A DNA stretch of 6,460 nt from positions 1 to 6,460 of the forward strand of contig JAJAZO010000099.1 of assembly GCA_026785745.1 (NCBI GenBank), read 5' to 3'. Shown here in pieces: positions 1 through 5,773 of the stretch. Source of the stretch: Chitinophagaceae bacterium (GTDB lineage: Bacteria > Bacteroidota > Bacteroidia > Chitinophagales > Chitinophagaceae). A program made the position numbers and the translations under genes. The stretch's first letter is position 1, and each line of letters begins with the position of its first letter. The notes beneath the pieces were generated by a model, which saw only the letters and a list, made by a program, of their open reading frames with translations, had not been told where the DNA came from and did not search any database.

Positions 1-2
1 CT

Positions 3-1970
3 TCTTCAAAAGGAGTGGTTGAGAAAGAAATACCACAGGGGGTGCAAACTGATTTGTTTGGAAACATTTTTGAGAGTCCGAAGTCCGAAGTCGGGAGACA
101 GGAGCCAAGGCCTGAAGATTCAGAAATTACTGAAGGATTAAAAGTTGATAAAAATATTAATAATACCCCACACAAGTATGAAGCCGTGGAAACTGATATG
201 GCTATTAAAAAGTTGGTAGCCGAGCTTAAGAAGCATGATGAAATATGTTTTGATACAGAAACAACGGGTATTGATGCAAACGATGCTGAACTGGTAGGAT
301 TAAGTTTTTCTGTGAAACCCGGTGAAGCGTATTATGTTCCCTGCCCGACGGATCAGAAGAGAACAAAAGAAATTCTTGCACATTTTGAGTCGCTGTTTGC
401 AGATAAAAAGAAAACATGGATAGGGCAAAACACCAAATACGATTTACTGGTGTTAAAGTGGTATGATGTTGAAATAGTTGGAAAATTATTTGATACCATG
501 CTGGCCCATTATGTGATTGAACCAGATGGAAAAAGAAGCATGGACCTTCTCAGCGAAAAATTTTTAGGCTACGAACCAGTGTCTATTGAAGAATTAATAG
601 GAAAAAAGGGGAAGACACAGGGAAGTATGAGAGATGTGGAAATTGAAAAAATAAAAGAATATGCCGGCGAAGATGCAGACATCACCCTGCAATTAAAAAA
701 TGTTTTTGTGCCGTTGCTAAAAAGCAAAGAAGTAGAAAAAGTATTTAACGAAGTGGAAATCCCATTAGTGAAAGTATTGGTAGATATGGAACATGAAGGA
801 ATAAAAGTGGATGTTGATTTTCTGGCCGGCTATTCAAAGGAATTGGAAAAAGATGCAAAGAAGGCTGAAGAAAGTGTGTACAAACAGGCCGGAGTTCGTT
901 TCAACCTGGCATCACCCAAACAATTGGGCGAAGTATTGTTTGACAAACTAAAGCTGGACTCTTCAGCCAAAAAAACAAAGACCGGCCAATACCAAACCGG
1001 TGAAGATGTGTTATTAAAGTTAGCCGTAAAAGGCCATCAGATAGTAGATGATATTCTGACTTTTCGGGAGTTGACAAAATTAAAATCAACGTATGTGGAT
1101 GCTTTACCACAGTTGATCAACAGGAAAACAGGAAGGGTGCATACAAGTTATGGACAGGCGGTAGCAGTAACTGGCCGTTTACAAAGTAATAACCCTAATC
1201 TCCAGAATATCCCTGTAAGAACAGATCGTGGCAAAGAAGTAAGAAAGGCGTTTGTTCCCAGAGACAGCAAACACATTTTTCTGTCCGCCGATTATTCACA
1301 GATTGAATTAAGAATCGTTGCATCCATTAGTGGTGATGCAAATATGTGCAAAGCATTTAAAGACGGAACAGATATTCATACAGCTACTGCCGCAAGGGTG
1401 TATAATATTGAGGAGAAAGATGTAACCAAAGAAATGCGGTACAAAGCCAAAAGCGTAAACTTTGGTATTATTTACGGACAAGGTGCATTTGGCCTCGCTG
1501 ATAATCTTGGTATCAGCAGAACTGAAGCCAAAGAAATTATTGATAATTACAAGAAACAATTTCCCGGTATCCAGAAATACATGGACGACACTATTAATTT
1601 TGCAAGAGAAAACGGGTATGTAGAAACACTGATGGGAAGAAAAAGATGGTTAAGAGATATAAATTCTGCCAACTTTACCGTCCGTGGTTTTGCAGAACGA
1701 AATGCCATCAATTCACCTATACAGGGAACGGCTGCCGACATGATAAAGCTGGCAATGCAAAAAGTGCATGCCGCTATGAGGAAAGAGAAAATGCAAAGCA
1801 AGATGCTGCTGCAGGTACATGATGAGCTGGTATTTGATGCACTGAAAACTGAAGTAAAAGAATTAAAGCCGCTGATATTAGAAAACATGCAGTCCGCCAT
1901 GTTGCTGCCGCATAAAGTACCCATCATTGCAGAATGTGGGGAAGGTGAAAACTGGTTAGAAGCACATTAA
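3..1970 (+). CDS. polA: DNA polymerase I, 5'-truncated by the window edge (3'-5' exonuclease and polymerase domains)
   Basis: DNA-dependent DNA polymerase of replication (primer removal, gap filling) and excision repair. The frame is open to the left edge, so the GTG at 15 is not a real start; the 5' nuclease domain must lie upstream. Counting residues from that GTG, a variable linker (about 1-55) precedes a DEDD-Y 3'-5' exonuclease with Exo I FDTETTG (D80, E82), Exo II NTKYD (D143) and Exo III YAGED (Y216, D220), so proofreading should be active. The polymerase has motif A ADYSQIELR (D426), motif B on the O-helix (R475, K479, F483, Y487) and motif C QVHDELVFD (H602, D603, E604). F483 matches the Phe position of E. 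coli Pol I. The C-terminus (GENWLEAH) is complete and resembles the E. coli ending. About 655 codons are present, against roughly 930 for the full family protein. The next gene starts one base after the stop. Family assignment is essentially certain. Confidence 0.97.
   Translation, partial: SSKGVVEKEIPQGVQTDLFGNIFESPKSEVGRQEPRPEDSEITEGLKVDKNINNTPHKYEAVETDMAIKKLVAELKKHDEICFDTETTGIDANDAELVGLSFSVKPGEAYYVPCPTDQKRTKEILAHFESLFADKKKTWIGQNTKYDLLVLKWYDVEIVGKLFDTMLAHYVIEPDGKRSMDLLSEKFLGYEPVSIEELIGKKGKTQGSMRDVEIEKIKEYAGEDADITLQLKNVFVPLLKSKEVEKVFNEVEIPLVKVLVDMEHEGIKVDVDFLAGYSKELEKDAKKAEESVYKQAGVRFNLASPKQLGEVLFDKLKLDSSAKKTKTGQYQTGEDVLLKLAVKGHQIVDDILTFRELTKLKSTYVDALPQLINRKTGRVHTSYGQAVAVTGRLQSNNPNLQNIPVRTDRGKEVRKAFVPRDSKHIFLSADYSQIELRIVASISGDANMCKAFKDGTDIHTATAARVYNIEEKDVTKEMRYKAKSVNFGIIYGQGAFGLADNLGISRTEAKEIIDNYKKQFPGIQKYMDDTINFARENGYVETLMGRKRWLRDINSANFTVRGFAERNAINSPIQGTAADMIKLAMQKVHAAMRKEKMQSKMLLQVHDELVFDALKTEVKELKPLILENMQSAMLLPHKVPIIAECGEGENWLEAH
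75..95 (+). repeat. Tandem heptamer (AGTCCGA-like, three units) inside the polA linker
   Basis: Two exact AGTCCGA units are followed by a third, AGTCGGG, at exact 7-base spacing. The tract lies in the reading frame of the poorly conserved linker between the 5' nuclease and 3'-5' exonuclease domains of polA. A 7-base period is not a multiple of three, so successive units encode different residues (around SPKSEV). This suggests the selected or spreading unit is DNA rather than peptide. Similar AGTCCGAAGTCGG-type strings are, from memory, frequent between genes in Chitinophagaceae; that comparison was not computed. Confidence 0.5.
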
Positions 1971-1971
1971 T

Positions 1972-2724
1972 ATGAACTGGTCGCTTTACTTTAAAGATGT
2001 AACAATAATAGGAAGCCGGTATTTGATTATAACCAGTATAGCTTTTCTTATTTCCTATCTCCTGCTGCGCCGGATGATCCGTTCTAAAAAAAATCAGCAA
2101 AAATTCCCTGACTTTAAAGACTATGTAAGAGAGATTATTTTCTCTATTCTCACCATCTTTATCATGGCATTTATCCCGGCTTTAATTTTAGGTAGTCCGG
2201 AAATGAGGAGCCATACAAAGTTTTATACAGATATTAAACAGCATGGAACATTATATTTCATTATAGCCTTTCCTCTAATGGCCATCATGCATGAAACTTA
2301 TTTTTACTGGATGCACCGGTTAATGCACCATCCGTCCATATTCAAGTTCGTTCATTTTATACACCATAAGTCAACTAACCCCAGCCCTTTTGCAGCGTAT
2401 GCTTTTCATCCGCTGGAAGCCATTGTAGAAGCCGGGATATTTCTTGTGTTTGTTTTTACCATGCCGGTGCATTTATTTCACCTGTTGTTTTTCTTCCTTT
2501 TTATGATTGTATATAATGTGTATGGTCATCTTGGCTGGGAATTATATCCAAAGGGATTCAGCAAACACCGGATCGGAAAATGGGTCAACACTTCTGTCAA
2601 TCATAATCAGCACCATCAGTATTTTAAGGGCAACTATGGTTTGTATTTTTTATTCTGGGACAGGATGATGGGTACAATCCGTAAAGATTATGATGAAAAG
2701 TTTGATGAAGTTAAAGGCAAATAA
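1972..2724 (+). CDS. Fatty acid hydroxylase / sterol desaturase superfamily integral membrane protein
   Basis: Predicted non-haem di-iron membrane oxygenase of the fatty acid hydroxylase superfamily (250 aa), which hydroxylates or desaturates lipid substrates at the cytoplasmic face of the membrane. The histidine clusters are in the expected order: H115-RLM-HH (HX3HH), H128-FI-HH (HX2HH) and H211-NQ-HH (HX2HH). Additional conserved-looking histidines are H107, H146 (in HPLE) and H186 (in YGH). The ending NYGLYFLFWDRMMGT is typical of the family. Hydrophobic segments lie at about 13-32, 54-73, 93-108 and 150-182. The ATG follows the polA stop after one base and no separate promoter is visible, so co-transcription and coupled translation are likely. 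The substrate cannot be read from sequence; carotenoid, sterol-like, fatty acyl or sphingolipid chains are all possible. Metal ligands look complete, so it is probably active. Confidence 0.9.
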   Translation: MNWSLYFKDVTIIGSRYLIITSIAFLISYLLLRRMIRSKKNQQKFPDFKDYVREIIFSILTIFIMAFIPALILGSPEMRSHTKFYTDIKQHGTLYFIIAFPLMAIMHETYFYWMHRLMHHPSIFKFVHFIHHKSTNPSPFAAYAFHPLEAIVEAGIFLVFVFTMPVHLFHLLFFFLFMIVYNVYGHLGWELYPKGFSKHRIGKWVNTSVNHNQHHQYFKGNYGLYFLFWDRMMGTIRKDYDEKFDEVKGK

Positions 2725-2742
2725 TTTTTTAGCCCGGATATA

Positions 2743-2797
2743 GGAACTCCGTTCCGATTAAAAAAATCGGGAACAGACCCGATAGCTATCGGGTTCC
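2743..2797. other. Structured intergenic segment with alternating GGAAC/GTTCC blocks
   Basis: Between the hydroxylase and DsbA-like genes, four 5-base blocks alternate: GGAAC 2743-2747, GTTCC 2751-2755, GGAAC 2770-2774 and GTTCC 2793-2797. Each can pair with its neighbours, giving mutually exclusive hairpins. The best central hairpin pairs 2751-2759 with 2765-2774 (nine pairs, one bulged G at 2769, A5 loop). A small CCGG-TGT-CCGG hairpin at 2796-2806 precedes five T residues (2807-2811) and could end the upstream transcript weakly. The function is unknown: a terminator region of the polA operon, a dispersed repeat, or an attenuator-like leader are all possible. Confidence 0.5.
2777..2794. repeat. 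18-bp perfect palindrome ACCCGATAGCTATCGGGT
   Basis: The two 9-base halves are exact reverse complements with no spacer, so the site is symmetric for a dimeric protein or can form a cruciform. As RNA it would need to open a loop of about four bases. From memory, the core CCCGATAGCTATCGGG recurs between genes in several Bacteroidota genomes, so I regard it as a copy of a dispersed palindrome rather than a dedicated operator. It sits inside the larger structured segment between two genes on the same strand. Confidence 0.6.
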
Positions 2798-2844
2798 GGT
2801 GTCCGGTTTTTCCAAAGTCATAAATTAGTACACATGGTATAAGC

Positions 2845-2852
2845 TAAGTTTG
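2845..2852 (+). promoter_or_regulatory. Candidate Bacteroidota -7 element TAAGTTTG
   Basis: TAAGTTTG matches the Bacteroidota sigma-A -7 consensus TAnnTTTG exactly. It ends six bases before the preferred ATG of the DsbA-like gene (2859), so transcription would start at or within a few bases of the start codon, giving a leaderless or nearly leaderless mRNA. No TTTG/TTG -33 element is seen at the usual 19-21 base spacing, which lowers confidence. Confidence 0.4.
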
Positions 2853-2858
2853 CATTCT

Positions 2859-3521
2859 ATGCAACCTGTAATTTATTACTGTTATGATGCCTATTGCGGC
2901 TGGTGCTATGGATTTAGCCCGGTAATAAAAAAAATAGCAGACGAGTATAAAGACAAGCTTTCTTTTGAAGTACTAAGTGGCGGTATGATGCCTGCTGAAA
3001 ACCCACGACCAATTGCTGCAATGGCTGGCTATATAAGCGAAGGATATAAAAGGGTAGAAGAAATGACCGGGATAAAATTTGGACCTGACTATCTCTGGCA
3101 TATTTTCAACCCCTCAGAAAGTGATTGGTTTCCCTATTCTGAAAAGGCGGCTATTGCATTGTCCATTTTCAAGGAAGTATATCCTGAACAGCAGGTTGCT
3201 TTTGCAGCCGACCTTCAATACTCATTGCATTTCGAAGGAAGGGATTTGACTGATGATGAAGCCTATCGTCACTTGCTGGAAAAATACAGTATCAACGCTG
3301 AAGATTTCTATACGAAACTACACAGCGAAGAATATAAAGAGAAAGCCTTGTATGAATTCTCCTTGTGCAAACAATTGCAGGTAACAGGTTTTCCGGCTGT
3401 ACTATTGCAAGCAAATGAAACAAAATTTTATCTTGTAGCAAGAGGTTATACCTCGTATGAAAATGTGAAAGTAAGAATTGATAATATCCTGAAAGAGATC
3501 AATGCTGATAATGAACGATAA
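2859..3521 (+). CDS. DsbA-family thiol-disulfide oxidoreductase (COG3531-like), cytosolic
   Basis: Thioredoxin-fold protein of the DsbA/FrnE-like group (220 aa). The active site C13-G-W-C16 follows the first beta strand (MQPVIYYCYDAY). A helical insertion (about 55-150) is followed by VTGFPA (175-180), whose P179 is the expected cis-proline beside the CXXC. Two further cysteines, C8 and C170, could form an extra pair or be regulatory. There is no signal peptide or membrane segment, so it should act in the cytoplasm, reducing or isomerising disulfides or handling mixed thiols; the true substrate is unknown. An in-frame TTG at 2850 would add three residues, but the ATG at 2859 is preferred because the strand begins directly after it and the TTG lies within the -7 element. 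The 3' end overlaps the truncated haemoglobin gene, implying one operon. Confidence 0.88.
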   Translation: MQPVIYYCYDAYCGWCYGFSPVIKKIADEYKDKLSFEVLSGGMMPAENPRPIAAMAGYISEGYKRVEEMTGIKFGPDYLWHIFNPSESDWFPYSEKAAIALSIFKEVYPEQQVAFAADLQYSLHFEGRDLTDDEAYRHLLEKYSINAEDFYTKLHSEEYKEKALYEFSLCKQLQVTGFPAVLLQANETKFYLVARGYTSYENVKVRIDNILKEINADNER

Positions 3522-3894
3522 AAAAGACATTGAAACCCGAAACGACCTGCTGTTACTCATGCAGGAGTTTTATAAAAAACTGTTGGCAGATAACTCCATC
3601 AATTATCTTTTTACCGATGTTGCCAAAATAGATTTAGCCCATCACCTGCCTGTATTGGTTGATTTCTGGGATTCGGTTTTATTTCAATCTGATACTTATC
3701 ACAAGAATGCTATGCAGCCTCACCTGGCGTTGCATCAACAATCTCCTTTGGGCAAACACCATTTTGAAACATGGCTCCGCTATTTTAAAGAAACGGTTGA
3801 CGACCTGTTTGCAGGAGATAGTGCTTTTAACATCAAAGAAAGAGCAACAAGTATCGCCACCGTTATGCAAATAAAAATCAAGCAATTAAGCTAA
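3511..3894 (+). CDS. Group III truncated haemoglobin (trHb3)
   Basis: Small haem protein (127 aa) of the 2-on-2 globin family, group III; characterised members bind O2 and NO and are linked to nitrosative or oxidative stress and microaerobic life. By alignment from memory with Campylobacter jejuni Ctb, the haem-pocket residues are present: F20 (B9), Y21 (B10), H45 (E7), proximal H71 (F8, in MQPHLALH) and W88 (G8, in FETWLRYF). The segment DFWDSVLF is also typical. The gene overlaps the end of the DsbA-like gene by 11 bases. An ATG at 3502 adds three residues (MLI); I prefer 3511 because family members usually open with a short M-x-K-x-D-I-x-x-R segment. The overlap indicates coupled translation. 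No terminator hairpin is obvious after the stop. Soluble and cytoplasmic; no leader peptide. Confidence 0.93.
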   Translation: MNDKKDIETRNDLLLLMQEFYKKLLADNSINYLFTDVAKIDLAHHLPVLVDFWDSVLFQSDTYHKNAMQPHLALHQQSPLGKHHFETWLRYFKETVDDLFAGDSAFNIKERATSIATVMQIKIKQLS

Positions 3895-3942
3895 CTAATA
3901 GTTGATTCATCCTGAGAATTTCCGGCTTTATCCTTTTATTTC

Positions 3943-3973
3943 TTGATAACTGTCAGCAGAGTTTTTACCTTAT
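3943..3973 (+). promoter_or_regulatory. Candidate promoter: TTG, 20-base spacer, TACCTTAT
   Basis: A TTG at 3943-3945 is separated by 20 bases from TACCTTAT at 3966-3973. This fits the Bacteroidota arrangement (TTG/TTTG, 19-21 bases, TAnnTTTG) with an imperfect last two positions of the -7 element. Transcription would begin near 3980, about a dozen bases before the ATG of the DUF1579 lipoprotein gene at 3992. It implies that gene had its own promoter rather than depending on the globin operon. Confidence 0.35.
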
Positions 3974-3991
3974 CCCCCCTAAAATTATTAT

Positions 3992-4560
3992 ATGAAACAA
4001 ATAACCTTAACTCTCTGCGCTGTAGCTTTTATAATAGCTTCCTGCAACAAGTTCTGAAACCAAACCGGAAGTTGACTCTGCCACTATGATGAAGAACTGG
4101 CAGGGTTACATGACACCGGGAGATGTACACAAAATGATGGCATCATGGGATGGTGCCCGGACCGGGGACGTAACCATGTGGATGTACCCTGGTGCGCCAG
4201 AACAAAAGAGTACTTCTACTGCGGTAAACAAAATGATAATGAATGGCCTTTATCAGCAAACTACTCATACCGGTAACATGATGGGTATGCCTTTTAATGG
4301 TCAGAGTACTGTCGCTTACGATATTCATAAAAAAAAATTTATGAGTACCTGGATTGATAATATGGGCAGCGGCATTATGTTGCTTAAAGGCCCGTGGGAC
4401 GAAGCAACTAAATCAATTACACTAAAAGGAAAAATAACTGATCCCGTTACAAAGGAAAACTGTGATGTAAAGGAAACCTTTACTATTATTGACAACAATA
4501 CACAGGGAATGAAAATGTTTATCATTATGCCGGGCGGAAAAAAATTTAATTCAATGAATT
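3992..4560 (+). pseudogene. DUF1579-family lipoprotein, frameshifted and 3'-truncated
   Basis: Remnant of a secreted lipoprotein of the DUF1579 family (function unknown). The ATG at 3992 opens a lipoprotein signal peptide ending in the lipobox IIASC (C18), but the frame stops at TGA 4055-4057 after CNKF. Homology continues in the +1-shifted frame from about 4056 (ETKPEVDSATMMKNW) to FNSM at about 4556. One inserted T in AAGTTCTGAA would explain it, since AAGTCTGAA restores CNKSETK. Body segments such as YMTPGDVHKMMASWDG, KFMSTWIDNMGSG and KGPWDEATKSITLKGKITDP match my recollection of the family, though GAR replaces the usual G-x-W after WDG. The expected final segment (M-E-x-x-x-T-R-K-like) is missing; from about 4557 the frame reads antisense to the next gene remnant until 4712. 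A sequencing error could explain the frameshift but not the lost end. Confidence 0.75.
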
Positions 4561-4562
4561 AT

Positions 4563-5044
4563 TTATTGATTGATATCTTTTCCTTCTTTCAGCTTTGTAA
4601 TAAAGCCTTCTATTTGTTTCTTAGTTGCATCATTCGGTGCCTGTGCCAATGCTTTCTCCGCATATTTCAATGCACTTTTAAAATCGCCTTTGGCGGAATA
4701 GCCACTCATTAGGCCATTGCTTACACCCCACATATCGCCATATCTTTTTTCACTGGCTTTAAAAACTTCCATGGCTCTGTCTGCTCTTTTCTGTGTTATC
4801 AACTGCCGGTCGTAAGCGGTGTATTGGTTGGCTGTGCCAATTAACAGAGCTTTATCCATGGTAGAGTAGGCCTGTTGTGTGCGGTTAAGTTTATCATATG
4901 CGTTAGCCAGATTTCTTAAGGTAATAAAACCTTTTTGTCCCTGAAAACCAGTGATAGTCTGGATGCTCCATGAAAGGGCTTCTTCCAGGGTGATGTTTTT
5001 AATGAGGCAGTACTGTGCAGCCTGCAGCATATTATTACTATTAA
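4563..5044 (-). pseudogene. 3' remnant of a DUF2911-type gene (C-terminal TPR-like region)
   Basis: The minus-strand frame encodes helical repeats matching the C-terminal part of Bacteroidota DUF2911 proteins as I remember them: MLQAAQYCLIKNITLEEALSW, then RQLITQKRADRAMEVFK, then GYSAKGDFKSALKYAEKAL, ending KLKEGKDINQ and TAA. Complete members are about 280 residues, with a signal peptide and an N-terminal DUF2911 domain of roughly 145 residues; both are absent here. Recognisable sequence begins near 5044. Further upstream the same frame runs through low-complexity sequence and the neighbouring gene's terminator, so an ATG at 5117 is not credible. An internal ATG at 5030 could still give a leaderless 155-aa helical protein, but no promoter is visible. 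Its stop lies within a few bases of the broken 3' end of the convergent DUF1579 gene. The alternative is an ordinary small TPR protein starting at 5030. Confidence 0.65.
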
Positions 5045-5070
5045 ATATAATAGGGTGTATGACATATAAT

Positions 5071-5101
5071 AAAAAACCGTTTAGCCTCAGACTGAACGGT
5101 T
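5071..5101 (-). terminator. Intrinsic terminator of the minus-strand secreted-protein gene
   Basis: Read on the minus strand, AACCGTTCAG pairs with CTAAACGGTT (ten pairs including one G-T) around a seven-base loop, followed immediately by a T run corresponding to A5071-A5076. It begins 27 bases after the TAA of the gene ending at 5129, as expected for its terminator. It also separates that gene from the DUF2911 remnant further along the same strand. Confidence 0.85.
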
Positions 5102-5128
5102 GTATATGTAGTATCAAAATATGTTAGC

Positions 5129-5524
5129 TTAGTTACCGCCACCGCTTGGTGGACGTTGCGGTCGCATACCTGGCTCAATTTCTTTTTTCCAGATCTCGTA
5201 CTGTGCTTCCGGCAATGCTGCTTTCAGTTTTTTCTCTCTTGCTTCTGTAAGCGGCTGCATTTTTTCCTGCATCGCTTCACGGCTTGGCCTTTCGCCACTT
5301 GCCATCAACTCTTCCCTGGCTTTGTCAGACTCTTTGTAATAAGTGGTAAAAATAGCGTCAACCTCAGCCAATTTGGTAGCATCCAGTTTAAAAGCACTAT
5401 CCATTTTAGTATGGATGCTGGCCACTCTTTCTTCTACAGTACGACGCTGAAAACCTCCGCCCTGGGCGGAAACAGTAAGTACAACGGCAAATGAAGCCAA
5501 CAGCAATAAAGATATATTTTTCAT
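5129..5524 (-). CDS. Small secreted helical protein, Spy/CpxP-like architecture
   Basis: Predicted exported protein of 131 aa. A Sec signal peptide (hydrophobic 5-18, cleavage after VSA at about 20) is followed by a short Gly-rich start (QGGGF), a charged, almost wholly helical body (about 28-118: TVEERVASIHTKMD, LDATKLAEVDAIFTTYYKE, PLTEAREKKLKAALPEAQYE) and a Pro/Gly tail (GMRPQRPPSGGGN). The mature part has no cysteine. The pattern of regular amphipathic helices after a signal peptide resembles Spy/CpxP-type periplasmic chaperones, and many Bacteroidota carry comparable small proteins, but a true LTxxQ motif is absent, so the link is structural analogy. The ATG directly precedes the hydrophobic leader. 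No Shine-Dalgarno or clear -7 element is seen upstream. It diverges from the downstream + strand genes and has its own terminator. Confidence 0.8.
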   Translation of the reverse strand: MKNISLLLLASFAVVLTVSAQGGGFQRRTVEERVASIHTKMDSAFKLDATKLAEVDAIFTTYYKESDKAREELMASGERPSREAMQEKMQPLTEAREKKLKAALPEAQYEIWKKEIEPGMRPQRPPSGGGN

Positions 5525-5529
5525 GTGTA

Positions 5530-5537
5530 TATTTTTG
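5530..5537 (+). promoter_or_regulatory. Weak candidate -7 element TATTTTTG
   Basis: TATTTTTG agrees with TAnnTTTG and lies 17 bases upstream of the ATG at 5555. There is no TTG at 19-21 bases upstream and the region is T-rich, so chance is a real possibility. It would drive the small ORF and possibly the DUF5606 gene. Confidence 0.2.
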
Positions 5538-5554
5538 TTTTAGAAATTTGTCAC

Positions 5555-5773
5555 ATGGAATTCGCCATTAAAATTCATTCCGGGTTGGTAAACACCCCTA
5601 ATGGCTCATTTCATGTTGAAATTATTTTAGATAAATACAATAAACAGGTAAATATGACGGCAATTTTAGAAAAACCGTTCGCCGGGAGGAAACTTATTTT
5701 CAAAGCCCCTATTTGCCCGAACTCAAGTATCTTGCAGCTCCTTAATTATCAAAACACTTATGGAATACAGTAA
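5555..5773 (+). CDS. Doubtful small ORF, 72 aa, no recognised family
   Basis: I do not recognise this product. From the ATG at 5555 the frame encodes 72 residues with alternating hydrophobic/polar stretches (FAIKIHSGLV, FHVEIILDKY, GRKLIFKAP) suggesting beta strands; there is no signal peptide or membrane segment. A GTG at 5525 in the same frame would add ten residues but lies directly against the start of the divergent gene, so it is unlikely. The last 14 bases overlap the start of the DUF5606 gene, which could reflect coupling, or simply that this is leader sequence open by chance. The region otherwise has no gene, and a possible promoter for the DUF5606 gene lies inside it (5728-5734), which argues against coding. 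Confidence 0.28.
   Translation: MEFAIKIHSGLVNTPNGSFHVEIILDKYNKQVNMTAILEKPFAGRKLIFKAPICPNSSILQLLNYQNTYGIQ
5728..5734 (+). promoter_or_regulatory. Possible -7 element TATCTTG for the DUF5606 gene
   Basis: TATCTTG followed by CAGC resembles the Bacteroidota TAnnTTTG(C) element with one T missing. It would start transcription near 5741, leaving a leader of about 20 bases before the ATG at 5760. A TTTG at 5712 is too close (12 bases) to serve as a normal -33 element. Confidence 0.25.

Noticed and set aside
15..17. GTG as the start codon of polA
   Set aside because: The frame stays open to the window edge and the 5' nuclease domain normally precedes this linker, so the gene simply begins outside the window.
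3895..3991. Terminator for the globin operon
   Set aside because: Only a short AACT/AGTT stem is present near 3895-3905, with no GC stem or T run; nothing convincing.
4049..4058. Programmed +1 frameshift (UUC UGA, prfB-like)
   Set aside because: Phe tRNA would re-pair poorly after a +1 slip, no stimulatory Shine-Dalgarno-like sequence precedes it, and the gene is also broken at its 3' end.
4547..4561. Near-palindrome TAATTCA-A-TGAATTA at the scar
   Set aside because: AT-rich seven-base arms with a single-base centre are expected by chance and have no T run; noted only as lying near the breakpoint.
4086..4712. A 208-residue intact protein on the + strand
   Set aside because: Its N-terminus lacks the leader found 90 bases upstream in another frame, and its last 50 or so residues are antisense to the DUF2911 remnant; it is the middle of a pseudogene.
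5045..5117. N-terminal extension of the minus-strand TPR-like frame from an ATG at 5117
   Set aside because: This stretch contains the neighbouring gene's intrinsic terminator and low-complexity sequence, not protein-like sequence.
5156..5494. 112-codon + strand ORF
   Set aside because: It is antisense to the secreted-protein gene, which has a signal peptide and terminator on the minus strand; the + product is a Phe/Cys-rich shadow.
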